From positions 1 through 50,223 of the forward strand of contig CATJIF010000205.1 in the NCBI GenBank assembly GCA_949740445.1: 50,223 bases of DNA, written 5' to 3'. The DNA is from an uncultured Peptostreptococcaceae bacterium. GTDB taxonomy: Bacteria > Bacillota > Clostridia > Peptostreptococcales > Anaerovoracaceae. Each line of letters starts with the position of its first letter. The first letter of the stretch is position 1. Both the position numbers and the translations under genes were made by a program. Below are positions 16,641 to 24,900 of this stretch, piece by piece. A model generated the notes under the pieces. It saw nothing but the letters and a program-made list of their open reading frames with translations, ran no database searches and had not been told where the DNA came from.

Positions 16641-17522
16641 ATGAATTATTTAAAAAATGCGATTAATCATGCCGCAATTATACTCGGGGGGGGGTATCCA
16701 ACATGCCTAGTAAAACGGCGTTATAGGATTGGTTTTGGAAAAGGATTAGATTTTAATAATCCACAGAATTTCAATGAGAAAATTCTCTGGCTTGAAAAAA
16801 ACTGGCAACATCCGCTTGTAGTTCAATGTGCAGATAAGTACCGCTTGCATGAATATGTCAGAGGGCTCGGGCTCGAGGAAATCATGTCTAAGATATATGG
16901 TAAATGGAATCATGCTGATGAAATAGATTGGGAGCGTCTGCCTAATCAATTCGTAATTAAATGTAATCATGGAGCAAAATGGAATATTATCTGCACAGAC
17001 AAAGAAAAACTGGATAAATTAGATACAGAGAAAAAACTGGGCTCCTGGCTGAGGATGGATTATGGCAAGAGGGAGTTTGAAGTTCACTATTCCCACATTG
17101 CTCCAGTAATTTTTGCAGAAGAATATATTGAACCCAATGAGGACAAGTTGATGCCCGAAGACTACAAAATATACTGTTTCAATGGAAAACCTAGGTTTCT
17201 TCTCGTTTGCCTGGAAAGAGAAATCGGCCTGGAGTTGGAATGGTATGATTTTGACTGGAATATTTTTGATATTGGTGCAAAGCCTAATAAAAGAAAGGCG
17301 AAAAGACCTGATAGTTTAGAAAAGATGGTTGAATACGCGGAACGATTATCAAAGCCTTTTCCGTTTGTGCGTATTGATTTTTATGATCGCGCAGGTGAAC
17401 CAATATTGGGTGAGTTGACATTTTCGCCGATGTATGGTATGGCGAAATATTATTCCGAGGAAGGCAATAAAAAAATTGGAGACATGCTTATCCTCCCTCA
17501 GAAGTATAAGGGCCGATTCTGA
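16641..17522 (+). CDS. TupA-like ATP-grasp protein with an in-frame G9 tract near its start
   Basis: The ATG at 16641 is chosen because GAGGATAACA precedes it; an in-frame ATG at 16614 lacks a site. The roughly 293-residue product matches the TupA-like ATP-grasp family. It has NPQNFNEKILWLEKNW, a DKYRLHEYV segment, FVIKCNHGAKWN (ATP binding), EEYIEPNEDKLMPEDYKIYCFNG, and FVRIDFYDRAGEPILGELTF near the end. TupA acts in teichuronopeptide synthesis in alkaliphilic Bacillus, so a ligase for amino acid or peptide attachment to a uronic-acid-containing polymer is plausible. Nine G at 16686-16694, about 45 bases into the gene, encode Gly-Gly-Gly. Any length change not divisible by three would silence the gene. 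It is currently in frame. Confidence 0.8.
   Translation: MNYLKNAINHAAIILGGGYPTCLVKRRYRIGFGKGLDFNNPQNFNEKILWLEKNWQHPLVVQCADKYRLHEYVRGLGLEEIMSKIYGKWNHADEIDWERLPNQFVIKCNHGAKWNIICTDKEKLDKLDTEKKLGSWLRMDYGKREFEVHYSHIAPVIFAEEYIEPNEDKLMPEDYKIYCFNGKPRFLLVCLEREIGLELEWYDFDWNIFDIGAKPNKRKAKRPDSLEKMVEYAERLSKPFPFVRIDFYDRAGEPILGELTFSPMYGMAKYYSEEGNKKIGDMLILPQKYKGRF
16686..16694 (+). repeat. G9 homopolymer tract near the 5' end of the TupA-like gene
   Basis: Nine consecutive G lie about 45 bases after the start codon, in frame at present. This is the classic placement for a translational on/off switch. Confidence 0.75.
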
Positions 17523-17551
17523 TAAATGAAACTGTTAGAGAGGCATTTATT

Positions 17552-19012
17552 GTGTTAAGAGAAAACAAATTGAGGACAAACTTTTCATATAATTTCCTAT
17601 ATCAAATCCTTGCGATCGTACTTCCTCTGGTAACAGCGCCTTATGTTTCGCGGGTTTTAGGATCTAATAATGTAGGCGTTTATTCATATACTCAGGCTTG
17701 CGCAAACTATTTTTTCCTCTTTGCTATGTTGGGGGTGAATAACTATGGCAATCGGACAATTGCTGCTGTACGTGATGATAAAGAAAAACTCAACTGTACT
17801 TTTTGGGAGATTTATTCTTTTCAATTTGTTTGGGGAATAATTATAAATATTGCTTATTTTGTGTACTGTGCCTGTATTGTGAAGGAAGATATTCTTATTG
17901 CCTGGCTTCAGTTTTTCTATGTTTCATCGGGCTGGCTTAATATTAACTGGCTGATGTTTGGCCTGGAGCAGTTTAAACTGACAACTATTAGAAATATAAT
18001 TGTTCGTCTCGGTATGGCTGCTGCTGTTTTTCTCTTTGTAAAAAATACTGCAGACCTTCCAATCTATACGGCGATTATCGCTGGAGGAAATTTTCTGTCA
18101 GCGTTGGCAATATGGCCCTTTGTGCTTAAACACATCCCGTTTAGAAAGCTGACATTTCCTGGTGTTGTACAGCACATCAAACCAAATCTTATCCTTTTTT
18201 GGCCTGTTATTGCGGTTAGTCTATATAATGTAATGGACAAACTGATGCTTGGATTTATGAGCAGTAAGGAGGAGGTTGGATTTTACACCTATGCAGAGAA
18301 TATAGTACAGATTCCAAACACATTCATCCTGGCATTGGATAATGTAATGCTTCCTAGAATGGCAAATCTCTATGCAAAGAACGAAGACAGAAAAGCTAAT
18401 AAATTAATGGATAATGTCATGTTGATTGCTATGTTTTCTTCCTGTGCTATGTCTTTCGGACTTATGGGTGTTGGTCCGGTTTTTGCACCGTGGTTTTATG
18501 GAGAAGCATTCACCAGATGTGGTCTGTTTATTACGATGTTGTGCCCGGTTATCGTTTTCAAAGGCTGGGCCGGAGCACTTCGCACACAGTATATTATTCC
18601 AAAGAAGAAAGATAATGTGTATTTGATTTCATTGACCTCGGGTGCGGTTGTTAACCTGATTATCAATTATCTTCTAATTCCACGCTATCAGGGTATAGGA
18701 GCGATTATTGGAACGATAGCGGCTGAGTTTTCTGTCGCATTTATTCAATTTTTTATGTTGAGAAGGGAAATAGACTTAAAGAAATATCTGATAAACGGGT
18801 CCTTTTTCTGTATTATTGGACTAATAATGTATGGAGTAGTGCATTGGCTTGCAGATTTTAGCAGTTCTGCCGTTATTACTATAGCTGTACAGATTATTTG
18901 CGGTGCAATTATTTATATAATTTTGTCTTTTCTTTATATGATAGCCACAAAGCAGATCATTCTTGTCAATGAAGGCCTAAAAATTCTGAAGATAAAATAT
19001 AGATTTAAGTGA
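17552..19012 (+). CDS. wzx: Repeat-unit flippase, Wzx-type (MOP superfamily)
   Basis: The 486-residue product has about 12-14 hydrophobic helices. Its start is typical of the family: a short basic N-terminus followed by FSYNFLYQILAIVLPLVTAPYVSRVLG, containing the PYVSRVLG segment common to polysaccharide exporters of the PST group. A later conserved part reads YNVMDKLMLGFMSSKEEVGFY (about residues 224-244), diagnostic for Wzx. It moves lipid-linked repeat units across the membrane. The start is GTG at 17552 with an AGAGAGG site eight bases upstream. It lies directly after the TupA-like gene, so its expression could feel polarity if that gene shifts out of frame. Confidence 0.9.
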   Translation: MLRENKLRTNFSYNFLYQILAIVLPLVTAPYVSRVLGSNNVGVYSYTQACANYFFLFAMLGVNNYGNRTIAAVRDDKEKLNCTFWEIYSFQFVWGIIINIAYFVYCACIVKEDILIAWLQFFYVSSGWLNINWLMFGLEQFKLTTIRNIIVRLGMAAAVFLFVKNTADLPIYTAIIAGGNFLSALAIWPFVLKHIPFRKLTFPGVVQHIKPNLILFWPVIAVSLYNVMDKLMLGFMSSKEEVGFYTYAENIVQIPNTFILALDNVMLPRMANLYAKNEDRKANKLMDNVMLIAMFSSCAMSFGLMGVGPVFAPWFYGEAFTRCGLFITMLCPVIVFKGWAGALRTQYIIPKKKDNVYLISLTSGAVVNLIINYLLIPRYQGIGAIIGTIAAEFSVAFIQFFMLRREIDLKKYLINGSFFCIIGLIMYGVVHWLADFSSSAVITIAVQIICGAIIYIILSFLYMIATKQIILVNEGLKILKIKYRFK

Positions 19013-19025
19013 GGTATCTTAAGAC

Positions 19026-20258
19026 ATGAACAAAACAATCGCAGTCGCTGGAACCGGCTATGTAGGGCTGTCTCTCGCAGTCCTCTTATCACAGCACAAC
19101 AAGGTAACCGCCGTGGACATCGTGCCAGAAAAGGTGGAGATGCTCAATCGGTGGGAGTCACCTATCCAGGACGAATATATTGAAAAGTATCTGGCGGAAC
19201 ACGAGGAGCGCGGACTCGATCTCTCTGCGACCACAGATGGGGCATCAGCATACGCATCTGCGGACTACATTATCATCGCAGCGCCTACCAACTACGATCC
19301 ACAGAAGAACTTCTTCGACACGAGTGCAGTGGAGAGCGTGATTGAACTGGTGTTAGAGAGCAGCGACCATGCAATAATGGTCATCAAATCCACTATCCCG
19401 GTCGGCTATACAGAAAAAGTTAGAGCAAAGTACAATACGGATCGCATTCTGTTTAGCCCGGAGTTTTTAAGAGAATCCAAGGCACTGTACGATAACCTGT
19501 ATCCGAGCAGAATCATCGTGGGGTGTGATGAGAAAAGCAGGGTGGCTGCGGAACCGTTCGCTCAGTTGCTCCAGGAAGGTGCAGAGAAAGAAAATATAGA
19601 CACCCTATTCATGGGTTTTACTGAAGCAGAGGCTGTAAAGCTCTTCGCCAATACATATCTTGCACTCCGTGTCAGTTATTTCAACGAGCTTGATACTTAT
19701 GCAGAGATGAAGGGATTGAATACACAGGATATTATTAACGGTGTGTGCCTTGACCCGCGCATCGGAAACCACTATAATAATCCCAGCTTCGGTTACGGGG
19801 GCTATTGTCTTCCGAAAGATACGAAACAGCTTTTAGCTAACTATGAGGATGTGCCGGAAAATCTGATTGAAGCGATTGTGGAAAGCAACAGGACGAGGAA
19901 AGATTTCATCGCTGACAGGGTGCTTCAGACTGCCAGGGCGAATAGCTACAGTGGAGGATATGTCGGCGAGAAGGAAGTTATTGTTGGCGTCTATCGTCTA
20001 ACGATGAAGAGTAATTCCGACAACTTCCGGCAGAGCAGTATCCAGGGCGTGATGAAGCGTATTAAGGCCAAGGGAGCTACTGTGATCATCTACGAGCCAG
20101 CACTGAAGGATGGGGAGAAGCTCTTTGGTAGTGTGATTGTAAACGACCTGGAGAAGTTTAAGGAGATGCCACAGGCCATCATCGCAAACCGTTATGATAG
20201 CTGTCTGGATGATGTGAAAGAGAAGGTGTATACGCGAGATCTGTTCAGGAGGGATTGA
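19026..20258 (+). CDS. ugd: UDP-glucose/UDP-sugar 6-dehydrogenase
   Basis: The 410-residue product has the NAD-binding GTGYVGLS near the N-terminus, KSTIPVGYT (about 120-128), SPEFLRE, and the catalytic [12 protein letters not shown] with the nucleophile Cys261. The C-terminal NAD-linked domain is complete. It oxidises a UDP-hexose to the UDP-uronic acid, probably UDP-glucuronate, in two steps. A uronic acid in the polymer would offer carboxyl groups for amide linkage to amino acids, giving the ATP-grasp enzymes upstream a possible substrate. It follows the flippase by 13 bases and closes the locus. Its codon use is less AT-rich than the genes upstream, so it may belong to the older part of the locus. 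Confidence 0.9.
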   Translation: MNKTIAVAGTGYVGLSLAVLLSQHNKVTAVDIVPEKVEMLNRWESPIQDEYIEKYLAEHEERGLDLSATTDGASAYASADYIIIAAPTNYDPQKNFFDTSAVESVIELVLESSDHAIMVIKSTIPVGYTEKVRAKYNTDRILFSPEFLRESKALYDNLYPSRIIVGCDEKSRVAAEPFAQLLQEGAEKENIDTLFMGFTEAEAVKLFANTYLALRVSYFNELDTYAEMKGLNTQDIINGVCLDPRIGNHYNNPSFGYGGYCLPKDTKQLLANYEDVPENLIEAIVESNRTRKDFIADRVLQTARANSYSGGYVGEKEVIVGVYRLTMKSNSDNFRQSSIQGVMKRIKAKGATVIIYEPALKDGEKLFGSVIVNDLEKFKEMPQAIIANRYDSCLDDVKEKVYTRDLFRRD

Positions 20259-20318
20259 AATTCATTCTGGCAAATTGTGCTTGAGTATTGATGTGACGGC
20301 CCGCGAAAAATGAGAATT

Positions 20319-20350
20319 CCGTGTCCCATTGATAATCATGTGTCCCACGG
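20319..20350. repeat. Possible insertion-sequence end (paired GTGTCCCA repeats)
   Basis: GTGTCCCA occurs at 20321-20328 and 20340-20347, flanked by CCGTG and CACGG in opposite orientation. Repeated short blocks of this kind are typical of the ends of IS21-like elements. No transposase is left here, so this is only a tentative remnant. Confidence 0.3.
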
Positions 20351-20506
20351 ATTAGACAAATAAGATAAATTAGGCAGGAATATCGCTTTCTGCGAGAGTG
20401 TAAAACAAAGTGTGTAAGTAATCAAGTAACACGAACCTTGACAACTTAAGCACTTTATTTTTTTATGAAGTGCAGTATCCTATTTTAAGAAAGGATGAGA
20501 AAGGAT

Positions 20507-20590
20507 ATGGGTACTGAACTTATGGCAAGAAGAAGAAATAAGCAGCCGACTGCACCTTTATATGAAGAGAGTTTGCTGTGTGTCCTGTAA
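20507..20590 (+). CDS. Small 27-residue frame, possibly the start of a deleted gene
   Basis: An ATG at 20507 follows GAGAAAGGAT, a good ribosome site. The peptide begins MGTELMARRRNKQPTAP and stops at 20588. The basic, proline-rich start looks like the N-terminus of a longer protein now cut off, perhaps a recombinase or transposase, but I do not recognise it. It could equally be a chance frame. Confidence 0.2.
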   Translation: MGTELMARRRNKQPTAPLYEESLLCVL

Positions 20591-20677
20591 TGGGGAAACA
20601 GCAGCTCCCCTCCTGATAGGGAAAATGAGGATCTGTTTCAACAATGAAGACCTGCTATAGCAAGAACGAGTCGTAAT

Positions 20678-20748
20678 CCTTTACTATTTTGAGAACACTC
20701 CGGAAAAACCTTTACTTTTTTAATAAAATGAGAAATAATAAGTAAAGG
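20678..20748. promoter_or_regulatory. Candidate operator: three CCTTTACT half-sites before the XRE-Fic gene
   Basis: CCTTTACT occurs at 20678-20685 and 20709-20717 (as CCTTTACTT), and inverted as AAGTAAAGG at 20740-20748. The last two form an inverted repeat. The next gene encodes an XRE-type DNA-binding domain, so self-regulation is likely. Confidence 0.45.
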
Positions 20749-20770
20749 AGCAAAAAAGGGGGATGAAGAC

Positions 20771-21685
20771 ATGATTTCATATGATGGCTTATATGCTCAG
20801 TTAAAAAGCAAAGGAATCACAAAAACGGATCTGACTGTGGAAATAGGAATTTCTTCCCGTACCATTGCTAAAATCTCGAAAGGAGAAAAGCTATCCCAAA
20901 AGACATTACAGAAAATTGCGGATTATCTGGGCTGTGATTCCAATGATCTTTGTAGAAGCATTTCGGATAATGCGCTCCTGCAAATGTTACGGGATGAAAA
21001 AGAAAACAAAATATCGGGTGGGCTATACCATGAGCTGCAAGTGCTCATGACCTATAACTCTAACCACATCGAGGGCAGCAGACTCACAGAGGATCAGACA
21101 AGGCGGATCTTTGAGACAAATACCATTGATGTGGGGGATGGCCTGCCAGTAGATGATATCTTGGAAACTGTCCATCACTTCCGTGCTATCGATTATGTGA
21201 TTGATACGGCGGAAGAGGTGTTGTCCGAGGAGATTGTCAAACACCTGCACTATATTCTCAAGCGCGATACCAAGGACTCCACATTGAATTGGTTTGCGGT
21301 AGGCGACTATAAACGCAGGGCCAATATGGTTGGAGGGCGGGAAACAGCCAAACCGAAGGATGTGCCGATACGAATGAAATCGCTTCTGGGGGAATACAAC
21401 ACGAAAAAAGAAGCAACGATAGATGATGTAATCGCGCTGCATGCCGAATTTGAATATATCCATCCGTTCCAGGACGGAAACGGGAGAGTGGGCAGACTCA
21501 TTGTACTAAAGGAATGCCTACACCACAACATTATCCCCTTTATCGTTGAAGACTCTAAGAAACACTTTTATTACCGCGGCCTGTCTGAATGGAGAAGTGA
21601 AAAGGGATGGCTGACGGACACATGCCTGGCTGGACAGGACACCTTTATTCGCTTGTTGGATATGTTGGATATCCCGCACCAATAA
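20771..21685 (+). CDS. XRE helix-turn-helix fused to a Fic domain (AMP transferase)
   Basis: The 304-residue product starts with an XRE/Cro helix-turn-helix (about residues 5-60, with the recognition region ISSRTIAKISKGEKLSQKTL). It is followed by a Fic domain with the catalytic motif HPFQDGNGRVGR (His231). An N-terminal inhibitory motif of the S-x-x-x-E-G type is present at 97-102 (SNHIEG, Glu101), so it is a self-inhibited class II Fic protein. Fic enzymes usually transfer AMP from ATP to hydroxyl groups of target proteins. The DNA-binding fusion suggests it represses its own promoter, possibly through the repeats just upstream. No separate antitoxin gene is seen. The target is unknown. AAGGGGG precedes the ATG. 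Confidence 0.85.
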   Translation: MISYDGLYAQLKSKGITKTDLTVEIGISSRTIAKISKGEKLSQKTLQKIADYLGCDSNDLCRSISDNALLQMLRDEKENKISGGLYHELQVLMTYNSNHIEGSRLTEDQTRRIFETNTIDVGDGLPVDDILETVHHFRAIDYVIDTAEEVLSEEIVKHLHYILKRDTKDSTLNWFAVGDYKRRANMVGGRETAKPKDVPIRMKSLLGEYNTKKEATIDDVIALHAEFEYIHPFQDGNGRVGRLIVLKECLHHNIIPFIVEDSKKHFYYRGLSEWRSEKGWLTDTCLAGQDTFIRLLDMLDIPHQ

Positions 21686-21760
21686 CAAGGAATGAAAACG
21701 AAGGAAGCATTGATCAAGTCATGGCCTCACATTCAAAATACCACACCCACCGGTTTTTAT

Positions 21761-21782
21761 CAACCCGAACTTTCTTCCGAAC
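21761..21782 (+). promoter_or_regulatory. Candidate PurR boxes (tandem CCGAAC elements)
   Basis: CCGAAC occurs at 21765-21770 and 21777-21782. The first, with flanks, fits the Bacillus PurR box pattern AWWWCCGAACWWT at 11 of 13 positions. A 12-of-13 match on the opposite strand lies at 21932-21944. They sit upstream and downstream of the purL promoter. An inverted CCGGTTTTT/AAAAACCGG pair (21750-21758, 21812-21820) flanks them. Confidence 0.45.
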
Positions 21783-21842
21783 TTCCATTTCTAACATTCG
21801 CTTTTTACGGCAAAAACCGGGAAAAACCTCCTCGAATCCCCC

Positions 21843-21871
21843 TTGAATTTACGGAAATTATAGCGTATGAT
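21843..21871 (+). promoter_or_regulatory. Sigma-A-type promoter of the purine operon
   Basis: TTGAAT (21843-21848) and TATGAT (21866-21871) are separated by 17 bases. Transcription would begin near 21878, giving a leader of about 80 bases before purL. Confidence 0.6.
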
Positions 21872-21958
21872 AAAGAAAAAGGGTAGGCATATGAAAGCTA
21901 AGATAGAACGATGCCTTTGCGGATGCGTTGTAATGTTCGTAAATCAAAGGAGCGAGAC

Positions 21959-24900
21959 ATGGTAAGAAGAATTTTTGTAGAGAAGAAGCAGGGGTTCGAT
22001 GTGGAGGCCCAGGGCTTGTATCAGGATATGAAGCAGAATCTGCGGCTCGATGCGCTGCGCGGCCTCCGGGTTCTGAATCGCTACGACATGGAACATATTG
22101 AAGACGGTGTCTACGCTCAGGCGAAGTATACCGTATTTGCGGAAGCTGCCATAGACCATCTGTACGAGGAGAACCTGCCGGATGATCTTACAGGCAGCTT
22201 GTTGTTTGCCGTGGAATATCTGCCCGGCCAGTACGACCAGCGGGCGGATTCGGCCATGCAGTGCATCCGCATGATTCACCCCGACTCGCAGGCGCAGGTG
22301 CGCTTTGCCAGGATCATCGCCCTGCAGGGCGATCTCACAGACGAGCAGGTGGCGCAGGTAAAGGGCTACTGCATCAATCCCGTGGATTCGTGCCTGGCGT
22401 CCATGGACAAGCCGGAAAGCTTACACCTGCAGACCACAGAGCCTGCGGACATCGAAGCGGTGGCGGGCTTTACCTCCATGAGCGGAGCGGAGCTTCAGGA
22501 ATACCGAAAAGAGATGGGCTTTGCCATGAGCGAGGGCGATATCCGCTTCGTGCAGCAGTATTTCCGCGACGAAGAAAAGCGCCAGCCCACGGTAACGGAG
22601 TTGCGGGTAATCGACACTTACTGGTCGGATCACTGCCGCCATACGACATTCCAGACAGTACTTTCGGATGTGGAGATTGAAGAAACCGCCTACGGCGGCC
22701 TCATAAAGCAGGCCTTCGACGAATATCTGGCCATGCGCAAAGAGGTGTACGGACAGCGCGAAAAGGACGTGTGCCTGATGGATCTGGCCTGCATCGGCGC
22801 AAAATACTTAAAGAAGCAGGGAAAGCTGGCGGATCTGGACGAATCCGAGGAAATCAACGCCTGCAGCATTAAGACGAAGGCCGTAATCGACGGCAAAGAA
22901 GAGGACTGGCTGGTGATGTTCAAAAACGAGACGCACAACCATCCCACGGAGATCGAGCCCTTTGGCGGTGCAGCCACCTGCCTGGGCGGGGCGATCAGAG
23001 ATCCGCTGTCAGGCCGGGTATACGTCTACCAGGCCATGCGCGTTACCGGAAGCGCCGATCCCAGGACAGCCATCGGCGATACGCTGCACGGAAAACTTCC
23101 CCAGAGAAAGATTACCCTGGGCGCGGCTCACGGCTACAGCTCCTACGGCAACCAGATCGGCCTTGCCACCGGGCAGGTCAGCGAAGTCTACCACGAAAAT
23201 TACGTGGCCAAGCGCATGGAGGTGGGTGCGGTCATCGGTGCTGCCCCGGCATCCCACGTGCGGCGGGAAGCTCCGCAGGAGGGCGACGTTATCATCCTGG
23301 TAGGCGGGCGCACGGGCCGCGACGGATGCGGCGGTGCCACCGGTTCGTCCAAGGAACACACAGAAGAATCCATCCTCACCTGCGGTGCGGAGGTGCAGAA
23401 GGGCAACCCGCCGGTGGAGCGCAATATCCAGCGGCTGTTCCGCAGAAAAGAGGTTTCTACGCTGATTAAGCGCTGCAATGACTTTGGCGCGGGCGGCGTT
23501 TCTGTCGCCATCGGCGAGCTTGCCGACAGCTTAACAGTCAATCTGGATTTAGTACCGAAGAAATACGCGGGGCTCGACGGCACGGAGCTTGCCATTTCCG
23601 AATCGCAGGAGCGCATGGCAGTCTGCGTGGCGGCAGAAGATGCCGAAGCGTTCATCAAATATGCGGAAGAAGAAAACTTAGAGGCTACCGCGGTGGCAGA
23701 GGTGAAGGGCGACGGCCGCTTCCGGATGTTCTGGAGAGGGCAGTGCATTTTGGATCTTTCCAGGGATTTCTTAAATACCAACGGCGTAAAGCAGCAGGCG
23801 GCGGTTTCCGTCTGCGGCGGAATCCAGGCGGCAGAGCTGAGGGAAGCGCCTTACGGCGATTTTGAAAGCGCGCTGGCAGATCTCAACTGCTGCAGCCAGA
23901 AGGGCTTAACCGAGCGCTTTGACAGCACCATCGGCGCGGGGACGGTACTGATGCCCCTGGGCGGAAAGAACCAGCTGTCGCCGGCCTGCGGCATGGCGGC
24001 CAAGCTGCCCCTGGTGGAGGGAAGCACCGACACGGCCACGTTGATGAGCTACGGCTACGACCCGCAGCTGTCGGAGAAGAGCCCCTACCACGGCGCTCTG
24101 TACGCGGTGGTGGATTCGGTTACGAAGATTGCGGCCATGGGCGGCGATATTTCCAAAATCTATCTGTCCTTTCAGGAGTTTTTCGAAAAGCTGGGAAGCG
24201 ACCCGAAGAAGTGGGCGCGTCCCTTCATGGCGCTTCTGGGCGGCCTGAAGGCCCAGAAGGAGCTTGAGATTGCCGCCATCGGCGGAAAGGACAGCATGTC
24301 CGGAACCTTTATGGACATCAGCGTTCCCCCCACACTGATTTCCTTTGCGGTGGCGGTGGGCAACGCAGGCTGGGTGCTTTCCCCCGAGCTGAAGAAAACG
24401 GACAGCCGCCTGGTGCTTCTCAGCGCGCCAAAGGATGCCTGGGGCGTAATCGACTTTGCGCAGTACCGGGCGAATATGGCCCGGGTGCACAAGCTGGCAA
24501 AGGAAGGAAAGATTTTAGCAGCCAACACCGTGGGCAAGGGCGGCCTCTTTATCTCCGCTGTAAAGATGGCCGTGGGCAACGGCATCGGGCTGCATCTCAG
24601 CGGGGCTGACGGGGCCAATACAGGCGATGGGCTGAATGCGTCCGGCGGATGCGACGCGGCAGCAACGGCGCAAAAGCAGCTGCTGGCCGCTGATTACGGC
24701 GCCCTGCTTCTGGAAATCGACAGGTCGCTTTCTCTAAAAGAACTGTTCGACGGCGTTACCTGGCAGCAGGTGGGAGAGACTGCGGCAGACGGTACGATCT
24801 GCGCTGCGGGAAGAACGTTCTCCGTGGAAGACATCATCCGGCGGTGGACCGAACCCTTAGAATCGGTATTCCCGGTGGAAACGGCGGACAACCGCAGCTG

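Larger units (their letters stand above)
20259..20770. other. Intergenic junction between the glycan locus and the fic gene
   Basis: This 512-base stretch has no recognised full gene. It holds paired GTGTCCCA repeats (20321 and 20340), a 27-codon frame at 20507-20590 with a good ribosome site, a GGGGA...CTCCCC hairpin near 20592-20610, and CCTTTACT-type repeats before fic. It looks like a graveyard of a former mobile element. Confidence 0.5.

Noticed and set aside
21692-21886. A 64-codon plus-strand frame before purL
   Set aside because: It covers the purL promoter, the PurR-like boxes and an inverted repeat, and has no clear ribosome site; more likely control region than gene.
21886-21958. 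Purine (guanine) riboswitch before purL
   Set aside because: The short leader does not contain the conserved three-way junction sequence of that class.
21891-21965. A 24-codon leader frame overlapping the purL start
   Set aside because: It has a fair GGGTAGG site but no run of regulatory codons and no attenuator structure, so a leader-peptide role is not supported.
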